NCBI RefSeq assembly: GCF_963576545.1
Contig: NW_026870402.1
Coordinates: forward strand, 1 to 64,000
Origin: Limanda limanda
Taxonomy: Eukaryota > Chordata > Actinopteri > Pleuronectiformes > Pleuronectidae
Direction of reading: 5' to 3'
Length of the DNA: 64,000 bases
Made by a program: the position numbers and the translations under genes. The first letter of the stretch is position 1. The number at the start of each line of letters is the position of its first letter. Under the pieces are notes generated by a model. The model did not search any database. It was not told the DNA's origin and saw only the letters and a program-made list of their open reading frames with translations. Below are positions 50,801-62,789 of the stretch, in pieces.

Positions 50801-53800
50801 ACCGATCGATGCGCGCTACCCCATTTAGTGGGGGTAGAGCCTACTTGCAAGTCTCTCCGACCTTCACAAAAAAAGTTATTCAAGAATATCTCTTTCTCCT
50901 ATGTGCTTTCATCCCTAACCCTAACCCTAACCCTTCCGAAAGTCGGAGAAGCTCAAGGATGGTACCGATCGATGCGCACTACCCCATTTAGTGGGGGTAG
51001 AGCCTACTTGCAAGTCTCTCCGACCTTCACAAAAAAAGTTATTCAAGAATATCTCTTTCTCCTATGTGCTTTCATCCCTAACCCTAACCCTAACCCTTCC
51101 GAAAGTCGGAGAAGCTCAAGGATGGTACCGATCGATGCGCGCTACCCCATTTAGTGGGGGTAGAGCCTACTTGCAAGTCTCTCCGACCTTCACAAAAAAA
51201 GTTATTCAAGAATATCTCTTTCTCCTATGTGCTTTCATCCCTAACCCTAACCCTAACCCTTCCGAAAGTCGGAGAAGCTCAAAGATGGTACCGATCGATG
51301 CGCGCTACCCCATTTAGTGGGGGTAGAGCCTACTTGCAAGTCTCTCCGACCTTCACAAAAAAAGTTATTCAAGAATATCTCCTCAGATTTGGGGGAATTT
51401 CGTCGGTCGACCTCTTCCGAAGGTCGTACAAGCTCGGGGATGGTACCAATCGATCCGCAGGACCCAAATTAGTCCAGATGCAACCACTTTCCAAGTCTCT
51501 CCGACCTTCACAAAAAAAGTTATTCAAGAATATCTCTTTCTCCTATGTGCTTTCATCCCTAACCCTAACCCTAACCCTTCCGAAAGTCGGAGAAGCTCAA
51601 GGATGGTACCGATCGATGCGCGCTACCCCATTTAGTGGGGGTAGAGCCTACTTGCAAGTCTCTCCGACCTTCACAAAAAAAGTTATTCAAGAATATCTCT
51701 TTCTCCTATGTGCTTTCATCCCTAACCCTAACCCTAACCCTTCCGAAAGTCGGAGAAGCTCAAGGATGGTACCGATCGATGCGCACTACCCCATTTAGTG
51801 GGGGTAGAGCCTACTTGCAAGTCTCTCCGACCTTCACAAAAAAAGTTATTCAAGAATATCTCTTTCTCCTATGTGCTTTCATCCCTAACCCTAACCCTAA
51901 CCCTTCCGAAAGTCGGAGAAGCTCAAGGATGGTACCGATCGATGCGCGCTACCCCATTTAGTGGGGGTAGAGCCTACTTGCAAGTCTCTCCGACCTTCAC
52001 AAAAAAAGTTATTCAAGAATATCTCTTTCTCCTATGTGCTTTCATCCCTAACCCTAACCCTAACCCTTCCGAAAGTCGGAGAAGCTCAAGGATGGTACCG
52101 ATCGATGCGCGCAACCCCATTTAGTGGGGGTAGAGCCTACTTGCAAGTCTCTCCGACCTTCACAAAAAAAGTTATTCAAGAATATCTCCTCAGATTTGGG
52201 GGAATTTCGTCGGTTGACCTCTTCCGAAGGTCGTACAAGCTCGGGGATGGTACCAATCGATCCGCAGGACCCAAATTAGTCCAGATGCAACCACTTTCCA
52301 AGTCTCTCCGACCTTCACAAAAAAAGTTATTCAAGAATATCTCTTTCTCCTATGTGCTTTCATCCCTAACCCTAACCCTAACCCTTCCGAAAGTCGGAGA
52401 AGCTCAAGGATGGTACCGATCGATGCGCGCTACCCCATTTAGTGGGGGTAGAGCCTACTTGCAAGTCTCTCCGACCTTCACAAAAAAAGTTATTCAAGAA
52501 TATCTCTTTCTCCTATGTGCTTTCATCCCTAACCCTAACCCTAACCCTTCCGAAAGTCGGAGAAGCTCAAGGATGGTACCGATCGATGCGCGCAACCCCA
52601 TTTAGTGGGGGTAGAGCCTACTTGCAAGTCTCTCCGACCTTCACAAAAAAAGTTATTCAAGAATATCTCCTCAGATTTGGGGGAATTTCGTCGGTCGACC
52701 TCTTCCGAAGGTCGTACAAGCTCGGGGATGGTACCAATCGATCTGCAGGACCCAAATTAGTCCAGATGCAACCACTTTCCAAGTCTCTCCGACCTTCACA
52801 AAAAAAGTTATTCAAGAATATCTCTTTCTCCTATGTGCTTTCATCCCTGACCCTAACCCTAACCCTTCCGAAAGTCGGAGAAGCTCAAGGATGGTACCGA
52901 TCGATGCGCGCTACCCCATTTAGTGGGGGTAGAGCCTACTTGCAAGTCTCTCCGACCTTCACAAAAAAAGTTATTCAAGAATATCTCTTTCTCCTATGTG
53001 CTTTCATCCCTAACCCTAACCCTAACCCTTCCGAAAGTCGGAGAAGCTCAAGGATGGTACCGATCGATGCGCGCAACCCCATTTAGTGGGGGTAGAGCCT
53101 ACTTGCAAGTCTCTCCGACCTTCACAAAAAAAGTTATTCAAGAATATCTCCTCAGATTTGGGGGAATTTCGTCGGTCGACCTCTTCCGAAGGTCGTACAA
53201 GCTCGGGGATGGTACCAATCGATTTGCAGGACCCAAATTAGTCCAGATGCAACCACTTTCCAAGTCTCTCCGACCTTCACAAAAAAAGTTATTCAAGAAT
53301 ATCTCTTTCTCCTATGTGCTTTCATCCCTAACCCTAACCCTAACCCTTCCGAAAGTCGGAGAAGCTCAAAGATGGTACCGATCGATGCGCGCTACCCCAT
53401 TTAGTGGGGGTAGAGCCTACTTGCAAGTCTCTCCGACCTTCACAAAAAAAGTTATTCAAGAATATCTCTTTCTCCTATGTGCTTTCATCCCTAACCCTAA
53501 CCCTAACCCTTCCGAAAGTCGGAGAAGCTCAAGGATGGTACCGATCGATGCGCGCAACCCCATTTAGTGGGGGTAGAGCCTACTTGCAAGTCTCTCCGAC
53601 CTTCACAAAAAAAGTTATTCAAGAATATCTCCTCAGATTTGGGGGAATTTCGTCGGTCGACCTCTTCCGAAGGTCGTACAAGCTCGGGGATGGTACCAAT
53701 CGATCCGCAGGACCCAAATTAGTCCAGATGCAACCACTTTCCAAGTCTCTCCGACCTTCACAAAAAAAGTTATTCAAGAATATCTCTTTCTCCTATGTGC

Positions 53801-56206
53801 TTTCATCCCTGACCCTAACCCTAACCCTTCCGAAGGTCGGAGAAGCTCAAGGATGGTACCGATCGATGCGCGCTACCCCATTTAGTGGGGGTAGAGCCTA
53901 CTTGCAAGTCTCTCCGACCTTCACAAAAAAAGTTATTCAAGAATATCTCTTTCTCCTATGTGCTTTCATCCCTAACCCTAACCCTAACCCTTCCGAAAGT
54001 CGGAGAAGCTCAAGGATGGTACCGATCGATGCGCGCAACCCCATTTAGTGGGGGTAGAGCCTACTTGCAAGTCTCTCCGACCTTCACAAAAAAAGTTATT
54101 CAAGAATATCTCCTCAGATTTGGGGGAATTTCGTCGGTCGACCTCTTCCGAAGGTCGTACAAGCTCGGGGATGGTACCAATCGATTCGCAGGACCCAAAT
54201 TAGTCCAGATGCAACCACTTTCCAAGTCTCTCCGACCTTCACAAAAAAAGTTATTCAAGAATATCTCTTTCTCCTATGTGCTTTCATCCCTAACCCTAAC
54301 CCTAACCCTTCCGAAAGTCGGAGAAGCTCAAGGATGGTACCGATCGATGCGCGCTACCCCATTTAGTGGGGGTAGAGCCTACTTGCAAGTCTCTCCGACC
54401 TTCACAAAAAAAGTTATTCAAGAATATCTCTTTCTCCTATGTGCTTTCATCCCTAACCCTAACCCTAACCCTTCCGAAAGTCGGAGAAGCTCAAGGATGG
54501 TACCGATCGATGCGCGCAACCCCATTTAGTGGGGGTAGAGCCTACTTGCAAGTCTCTCCGACCTTCACAAAAAAAGTTATTCAAGAATATCTCCTCAGAT
54601 TTGGGGGAATTTCGTCGGTCGACCTCTTCCGAAGGTCGTACAAGCTCGGGGATGGTACCAATCGATCCGCAGGACCCAAATTAGTCCAGATGCAACCACT
54701 TTCCAAGTCTCTCCGACCTTCACAAAAAAAGTTATTCAAGAATATCTCTTTCTCCTATGTGCTTTCATCCCTGACCCTAACCCTAACCCTTCCGAAAGTC
54801 GGAGAAGCTCAAGGATGGTACCGATCGATGCGCGCTACCCCATTTAGTGGGGGTAGAGCCTACTTGCAAGTCTCTCCGACCTTCACAAAAAAAGTTATTC
54901 AAGAATATCTCTTTCTCCTATGTGCTTTCATCCCTAACCCTAACCCTAACCCTTCCGAAAGTCGGAGAAGCTCAAGGATGGTACCGATCGATGCGCACTA
55001 CCCCATTTAGTGGGGGTAGAGCCTACTTGCAAGTCTCTCCGACCTTCACAAAAAAAGTTATTCAAGAATATCTCTTTCTCCTATGTGCTTTCATCCCTAA
55101 CCCTAACCCTAACCCTTCCGAAAGTCGGAGAAGCTCAAGGATGGTACCGATCGATGCGCGCTACCCCATTTAGTGGGGGTAGAGCCTACTTGCAAGTCTC
55201 TCCGACCTTCACAAAAAAAGTTATTCAAGAATATCTCTTTCTCCTATGTGCTTTCATCCCTAACCCTAACCCTAACCCTTCCGAAAGTCGGAGAAGCTCA
55301 AAGATGGTACCGATCGATGCGCGCTACCCCATTTAGTGGGGGTAGAGCCTACTTGCAAGTCTCTCCGACCTTCACAAAAAAAGTTATTCAAGAATATCTC
55401 CTCAGATTTGGGGGAATTTCGTCGGTCGACCTCTTCCGAAGGTCGTACAAGCTCGGGGATGGTACCAATCGATCCGCAGGACCCAAATTAGTCCAGATGC
55501 AACCACTTTCCAAGTCTCTCCGACCTTCACAAAAAAAGTTATTCAAGAATATCTCTTTCTCCTATGTGCTTTCATCCCTAACCCTAACCCTAACCCTTCC
55601 GAAAGTCGGAGAAGCTCAAGGATGGTACCGATCGATGCGCGCTACCCCATTTAGTGGGGGTAGAGCCTACTTGCAAGTCTCTCCGACCTTCACAAAAAAA
55701 GTTATTCAAGAATATCTCTTTCTCCTATGTGCTTTCATCCCTAACCCTAACCCTAACCCTTCCGAAAGTCGGAGAAGCTCAAGGATGGTACCGATCGATG
55801 CGCACTACCCCATTTAGTGGGGGTAGAGCCTACTTGCAAGTCTCTCCGACCTTCACAAAAAAAGTTATTCAAGAATATCTCTTTCTCCTATGTGCTTTCA
55901 TCCCTAACCCTAACCCTAACCCTTCCGAAAGTCGGAGAAGCTCAAGGATGGTACCGATCGATGCGCGCTACCCCATTTAGTGGGGGTAGAGCCTACTTGC
56001 AAGTCTCTCCGACCTTCACAAAAAAAGTTATTCAAGAATATCTCTTTCTCCTATGTGCTTTCATCCCTAACCCTAACCCTAACCCTTCCGAAAGTCGGAG
56101 AAGCTCAAGGATGGTACCGATCGATGCGCGCAACCCCATTTAGTGGGGGTAGAGCCTACTTGCAAGTCTCTCCGACCTTCACAAAAAAAGTTATTCAAGA
56201 ATATCT
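41900..56206 (+). repeat. Sub-array V: ordered AAB (481 bp) with 962 and 4019-bp higher-order repeats
   Basis: B units start at 41900, 42381, 42862, 43343, 43824, 44305, 44786, 45593, 46074, 46555, 47362, 48169, 48650, 49131, 49612, 50093, 50574, 51381, 52188, 52669, 53150, 53631, 54112, 54593 and 55400. Most are 481 bp apart (AAB), with runs of four A where spacing is 807 bp. Alternate B units carry GATTCGCAGG or GATTTGCAGG, and the others are followed by A with CCCTGA in the first telomere repeat, giving a 962-bp alternation. A 4019-bp unit (18A+7B) repeats fully from about 47942 to 55980. Partial copies lie to its left, at 42862 to about 45513 (shift 5788) and 45593 to about 47941 (shift 4019). 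Confidence 0.9.
47942..55980 (+). repeat. Two full tandem copies of a 4019-bp higher-order repeat
   Basis: The copies run from about 47942 to 51960 and from 51961 to 55979. Each has 25 monomers (18A+7B). They share a fixed series of rare variants in the same order: GGTTGACC (near 48195 and 52214), GATCTGCAGG (near 48721 and 52740), CCCTGA tracts, GATTTGCAGG (near 49201 and 53220), CCGAAGGTCGG (changed base 49816 and 53835), GATTCGCAGG, GCGCAC and AAAGATGG. Private changes include CTCTTATGTG near 48011 and CTCGGAGATGG near 50630, both in the first copy only. Confidence 0.9.
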
Positions 56207-59200
56207 CCTCAGATTTGGGGGAATTTCGTCGGTCGACCTCTTCCGAAGGTCGTACAAGCTCGGGGATGGTACCAATCGATCCGCAGGACCCAAATTTGTC
56301 CAGATGCAACCACTTTCCAAGTCTCTCCGACCTTCACAAAAAAAGTTATTCAAGAATATCTCTTTCTCCTATGTGCTTTCATCCCTAACCCTAACCCTAA
56401 CCCTTCCGAAAGTCGGAGAAGCTCAAGGATGGTACCGATCGATGCGCGCTACCCCATTTAGTGGGGGTAGAGCCTACTTGCAAGTCTCTCCGACCTTCAC
56501 AAAAAAAGTTATTCAAGAATATCTCTTTCTCCTATGTGCTTTCATCCCTAACCCTAACCCTAACCCTTCCGAAAGTCGTAGAAGCTCAAGGATGGTACCG
56601 ATCGATGCGCGCTACCCCATTTAGTGGGGGTAGAGCCTACTTGCAAGTCTCTCCGACCTTCACAAAAAAGGTTATTCAAGAATATCTCCTCAGATTTGGG
56701 GGAATTTCGTCGGTCGACCTCTTCCGAAGGTCGTACAAGCTCGGGGATGGTACCAATCGATCCGCAGGACCCAAATTAGTCCAGATGCAACCACTTTCCA
56801 AGTCTCTCCGACCTTCACAAAAAAAGTTATTCAAGAATATCTCTTTCTCCTATGTGCTTTCATCCCTAACCCTAACCCTAACCCTTCCGAAAGTCGGAGA
56901 AGCTCAAGGATGGTACCGATCGATGCGCACTACCCCATTTAGTGGGGGTAGAGCCTACTTGCAAGTCTCTCCGACCTTCACAAAAAAAGTTATTCAAGAA
57001 TATCTCTTTCTCCTATGTGCTTTCATCCCTAACCCTAACCCTAACCCTTCCGAAAGTCGGAGAAGCTCAAGGATGGTACCGATCGATGCGCGCTACCCCA
57101 TTTAGTGGGGGTAGAGCCTACTTGCAAGTCTCTCCGACCTTCACAAAAAAAGTTATTCAAGAATATCTCTTTCTCCTATGTGCTTTCATCCCTAACCCTA
57201 ACCCTAACCCTTCCGAAAGTCGGAGAAGCTCAAGGATGGTACCGATCGATGCGCGCTACCCCATTTAGTGGGGGTAGAGCCTACTTGCAAGTCTCTCCGA
57301 CCTTCACAAAAAAAGTTATTCAAGAATATCTCTTTCTCCTATGTGCTTTCATCCCTAACCCTAACCCTAACCCTTCCGAAAGTCGGAAAAGCTCAAGGAT
57401 GGTACCGATCGATGCGCGCTACCCCATTTAGTGGGGGTAGAGCCTACTTGCAAGTCTCTCCGACCTTCACAAAAAAAGTTATTCAAGAATATCTCCTCAG
57501 ATTTGGGGGAATTTCGTCGGTCGACCTCTTCCGAAGGTCGTACAAGCTCGGGGATGGTACCAATCGATCCGCAGGACCCAAATTAGTCCAGATGCAACCA
57601 CTTTCCAAGTCTCTCCGACCTTCACAAAAAAAGTTATTCAAGAATATCTCTTTCTCCTATGTGCTTTCATCCCTAACCCTAACCCTAACCCTTCCGAAAG
57701 TCGGAGAAGCTCAAGGATGGTACCGATCGATGCGCGCAACCCCATTTAGTGGGGGTAGAGCCTACTTGCAAGTCTCTCCGACCTTCACAAAAAAAGTTAT
57801 TCAAGAATATCTCCTCAGATTTGGGGGAATTTCGTCGGTCGACCTCTTCCGAAGGTCGTACAAGCTCGGGGATAGTACCAATCGATCCGCAGGACCCAAA
57901 TTAGTCCAGATGCAACCGCTTTCCAAGTCTCTCCGACCTTCACAAAAAAAGTTTTTCAAGAATATCTCTTTCTCCTATGTGCTTTCATCCCTAACCCTAA
58001 CCCTAACCCTTCCGAAAGTCGGAGAAGCTCAAAGATGGTACCGATCGATGCGCGCTACCCCATTTAGTGGGGGTAGAGCCTACTTGCAAGTCTCTCCGAC
58101 CTTCACAAAAAAAGTTATTCAAGAATATCTCTTTCTCCTATGTGCTTTCATCCCTAACCCTAACCCTAACCCTTCCGAAAGTCGGAGAAGCTCAAGGATG
58201 GTACCGATCGATGCGCGCTACCCCATTTAGTGGGGGTAGAGCCTACTTGCAAGTCTCTCCGACCTTCACAAAAAAAGTTATTCAAGAATATCTCCTCAGA
58301 TTTGGGGGAATTTCGTCGGTCGACCTCTTCCGAAGGTCGTACAAGCTCGGGGATGGTACCAATCGATCCGCAGGACCCAAATTAGTCCAGATGCAACCAC
58401 TTTCCAAGTCTCTCCGACCTTCACAAAAAAAGTTATTCAAGAATATCTCTTTCTCCTATGTGCTTTCATCCCTAACCCTAACCCTAACCCTTCCGAAAGT
58501 CGGAGAAGCTCAAGGATGGTACCGATCGATGCGCACTACCCCATTTAGTGGGGGTAGAGCCTACTTGCAAGTCTCTCCGACCTTCAAAAAAAAAGTTATT
58601 CAAGAATATCTCTTTCTCCTATGTGCTTTCATCCCTAACCCTAACCCTAACCCTTCCGAAAGTCGGAGAAGCTCAAGGATGGTACCGATCGATGCGAGCT
58701 ACCCCATTTAGTGGGGGTAGAGCCTACTTGCAAGTCTCTCCGACCTTCACAAAAAAAGTTATTCAAGAATATCTCTTTCTCCTATGTGCTTTCATCCCTA
58801 ACCCTAACCCTAACCCTTCCGAAAGTCGGAGAAGCTCAAGGATGGTACCGATCGATGCGCGCTACCCCATTTAGTGGGGGTAGAGCCTACTTGCAAGTCT
58901 CTCCGACCTTCACAAAAAAAGTTATTCAAGAATATCTCTTTCTCCTATGTGCTTTCATCCCTAACCCTAACCCTAACCCTTCCGAAAGTCGGAAAAGCTC
59001 AAGGATGGTACCGATCGATGCGCGCTACCCCATTTAGTGGGGGTAGAGCCTACTTGCAAGTCTCTCCGACCTTCACAAAAAAAGTTATTCAAGAATATCT
59101 CCTCAGATTTGGGGGAATTTCGTCGGTCGACCTCTTCCGAAGGTCGTACAAGCTCGGGGATGGTACCAATCGATCCGCAGGACCCAAATTAGTCCAGATG

Positions 59201-61505
59201 CAACCACTTTCCAAGTCTCTCCGACCTTCACAAAAAAAGTTATTCAAGAATATCTCTTTCTCCTATGTGCTTTCATCCCTAACCCTAACCCTAACCCTTC
59301 CGAAAGTCGGAGAAGCTCAAAGATGGTACCGATCGATGCGCGCTACCCCATTTAGTGGGGGTAGAGCCTACTTGCAAGTCTCTCCGACCTTCACAAAAAA
59401 AGTTATTCAAGAATATCTCTTTCTCCTATGTGCTTTCATCCCTAACCCTAACCCTAACCCTTCCGAAAGTCGGAGAAGCTCAAGGATGGTACCGATCGAT
59501 GCGCGCAACCCCATTTAGTGGGGGTAGAGCCTACTTGCAAGTCTCTCCGACCTTCACAAAAAAAGTTATTCAAGAATATCTCCTCAGATTTGGGGGAATT
59601 TCGTCGGTCGACCTCTTCCGAAGGTCGTACAAGCTCGGGGATGGTACCAATCGATCCGCAGGACCCAAATTAGTCCAGATGCAACCACTTTCCAAGTCTC
59701 TCCGACCTTCACAAAAAAAGTTATTCAAGAATATCTCTTTCTCCTATGTGCTTTCATCCCTAACCCTAACCCTAACCCTTCCGAAAGTCGGAGAAGCTCA
59801 AGGATGGTACCGATCGATGCGCGCTACCCCATTTAGTGGGGGTAGAGCCTACTTGCAAGTCTCTCCAACCTTCACAAAAAAAGTTATTCAAGAATATCTC
59901 TTTCTCCTATGTGCTTTCATCCCTAACCCTAACCCTAACCCTTCCGAAAGTCGGAGAAGCTCAAGGATGGTACCGATCGATGCGCGCAACCCCATTTAGT
60001 GGGGGTAGAGCCTACTTGCAAGTCTCTCCGACCTTCACAAAAAAAGTTATTCAAGAATATCTCCTCAGATTTGGGGGAATTTCGTCGGTCGACCTCTTCC
60101 GAAGGTCGTACAAGCTCGGGGATGGTACCAATCGATCCGCAGGACCCAAATTAGTCCAGATGCAACCACTTTCCAAGTCTCTCCGACCTTCACAAAAAAA
60201 GTTATTCAAGAATATCTCTTTCTCCTATGTGCTTTCATCCCTGACCCTAACCCTAACCCTTCCGAAAGTCGGAGAAGCTCAAGGATGGTACCGATCGATG
60301 CGCGCTACCCCATTTAGTGGGGGTAGAGCCTACTTGCAAGTCTCTCCGACCTTCACAAAAAAAGTTATTCAAGAATATCTCTTTCTCCTATGTGCTTTCA
60401 TCCCTAACCCTAACCCTAACCCTTCCGAAAGTCGGAGAAGCTCAAGGATGGTACCGATCGATGCGCGCTACCCCATTTAGTGGGGGTAGAGCCTACTTGC
60501 AAGTCTCTCCGACCTTCACAAAAAAAGTTATTCAAGAATATCTCTTTCTCCTATGTGCTTTCATCCCTAACCCTAACCCTAACCCTTCCGAAAGTCGGAA
60601 AAGCTCAAGGATGGTACCGATCGATGCGCGCTACGCCATTTAGTGGGGGTAGAGCCTACTTGCAAGTCTCTCCGACCTTCACAAAAAAAGTTATTCAAGA
60701 ATATCTCCTCAGATTTGGGGGAATTTCGTCGGTCGACCTCTTCCGAAGGTCGTACAAGCTCGGGGATGGTACCAATCGATCCGCAGGACCCAAATTAGTC
60801 CAGATGCAACCACTTTCCAAGTCTCTCCGACCTTCACAAAAAAAGTTATTCAAGAATATCTCTTTCTCCTATGTGCTTTCATCCCTAACCCTAACCCTAA
60901 CCCTTCCGAAAGTCGGAGAAGCTCAAAGATGGTACCGATCGATGCGCGCTACCCCATTTAGTGGGGGTAGAGCCTACTTGCAAGTCTCTCCGACCTTCAC
61001 AAAAAAAGTTATTCAAGAATATCTCTTTCTCCTATGTGCTTTCATCCCTAACCCTAACCCTAACCCTTCCGAAAGTCGGAGAAGCTCAAGGATGGTACCG
61101 ATCGATGCGCGCTACCCCATTTAGTGGGGGTAGAGCCTACTTGCAAGTCTCTCCGACCTTCACAAAAAAAGTTATTCAAGAATATCTCCTCAGATTTGGG
61201 GGAATTTCGTCGGTCGACCTCTTCCGAAGGTCGTACAAGCTCGGGGATGGTACCAATCGATCTGCAGGACCCAAATTAGTCCAGATGCAACCACTTTCCA
61301 AGTCTCTCCGACCTTCACAAAAAAAGTTATTCAAGAATATCTCTTTCTCCTATGTGCTTTCATCCCTAACCCTAACCCTAACCCTTCCGAAAGTCGGAGA
61401 AGCTCAAAGATGGTACCGATCGATGCGCGCTACCCCATTTAGTGGGGGTAGAGCCTACTTGCAAGTCTCTCCGACCTTCACAAAAAAAGTTATTCAAGAA
61501 TATCT

Positions 61506-61662
61506 CTTTCTCCTATGTGCTTTCATCCCTAACCCTAACCCTTCCGAAAGTCGGAGAAGCTCAAGGATGGTACCGATCGATGCGCGCAACCCCATTTAGT
61601 GGGGGTAGAGCCTACTTGCAAGTCTCTCCGACCTTCACAAAAAAAGTTATTCAAGAATATCT
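61506..61662 (+). repeat. A unit with telomere tract shortened by one repeat
   Basis: This is a 157-bp A unit with three CCC runs near 61529. Its flanking variants differ from the left-hand short units: it is the second A after a B unit and the previous unit carries AAAGATGG. It may therefore be an independent loss. Confidence 0.92.
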
Positions 61663-62632
61663 CTTTCTCCTATGTGCTTTCATCCCTAACCCTAACCCTA
61701 ACCCTTCCGAAAGTCGGAGAAGCTCAAGGATGGTACCGATCGATGCGAGCTACCCCATTTAGTGGGGGTAGAGCCTACTTGCAAGTCTCTCCGACCTTCA
61801 CAAAAAAAGTTATTCAAGAATATCTCTTTCTCCTATGTGCTTTCATCCCTAACCCTAACCCTAACCCTTCCGAAAGTCGGAGAAGCTCAAGGATGGTACC
61901 GATCGATGCGCGCTACCCCATTTAGTGGGGGTAGAGCCTACTTGCAAGTCTCTCCGACCTTCACAAAAAAAGTTATTCAAGAATATCTCTTTCTCCTATG
62001 TGCTTTCATCCCTAACCCTAACCCTAACCCTTCCGAAAGTCGGAGAAGCTCAAGGATGGTACCGATCGATGCGCACTACCCCATTTAGTGGGGGTAGAGC
62101 CTACTTGCAAGTCTCTCCGACCTTCACAAAAAAAGTTATTCAAGAATATCTCTTTCTCCTATGTGCTTTCATCCCTAACCCTAACCCTAACCCTTCCGAA
62201 AGTCGGAGAAGCTCAAGGATGGTACCGATCGATGCGCGCTACCCCATTTAGTGGGGGTAGAGCCTACTTGCAAGTCTCTCCGACCTTCACAAAAAAAGTT
62301 ATTCAAGAATATCTCTTTCTCCTATGTGCTTTCATCCCTAACCCTAACCCTAACCCTTCCGAAAGTCGGAGAAGCTCAAGGATGGTACCGATCGATGCGC
62401 GCAACCCCATTTAGTGGGGGTAGAGCCTACTTGCAAGTCTCTCCGACCTTCACAAAAAAAGTTATTCAAGAATATCTCCTCAGATTTGGGGGAATTTCGT
62501 CGGTCGACCTCTTCCGAAGGTCGTACAAGCTCGGGGATGGTACCAATCGATCCGCAGGACCCAAATTAGTCCAGATGCAACCACTTTCCAAGTCTCTCCG
62601 ACCTTCACAAAAAAAGTTATTCAAGAATATCT

Positions 62633-62789
62633 CTTTCTCCTATGTGCTTTCATCCCTAACCCTAACCCTTCCGAAAGTCGGAGAAGCTCAAGGATGGTAC
62701 CGATCGATGCGCGCTACCCCATTTAGTGGGGGTAGAGCCTACTTGCAAGTCTCTCCGACCTTCACAAAAAAAGTTATTCAAGAATATCT
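62633..62789 (+). repeat. A unit with telomere tract shortened by one repeat
   Basis: This is a 157-bp A unit with three CCC runs, directly after the B unit at 62478. Its surroundings (B, short A with GCGCTACC, then A) resemble the units at 7975 and 9893, although the intervening 50 kb has no such unit. Confidence 0.92.

Noticed and set aside
56079..56309. Minus-strand open frame of 76 codons
   Set aside because: It exists only because one base change (AAATTAGTCC to AAATTTGTCC) removes a stop codon in one unit. No other unit keeps it open.
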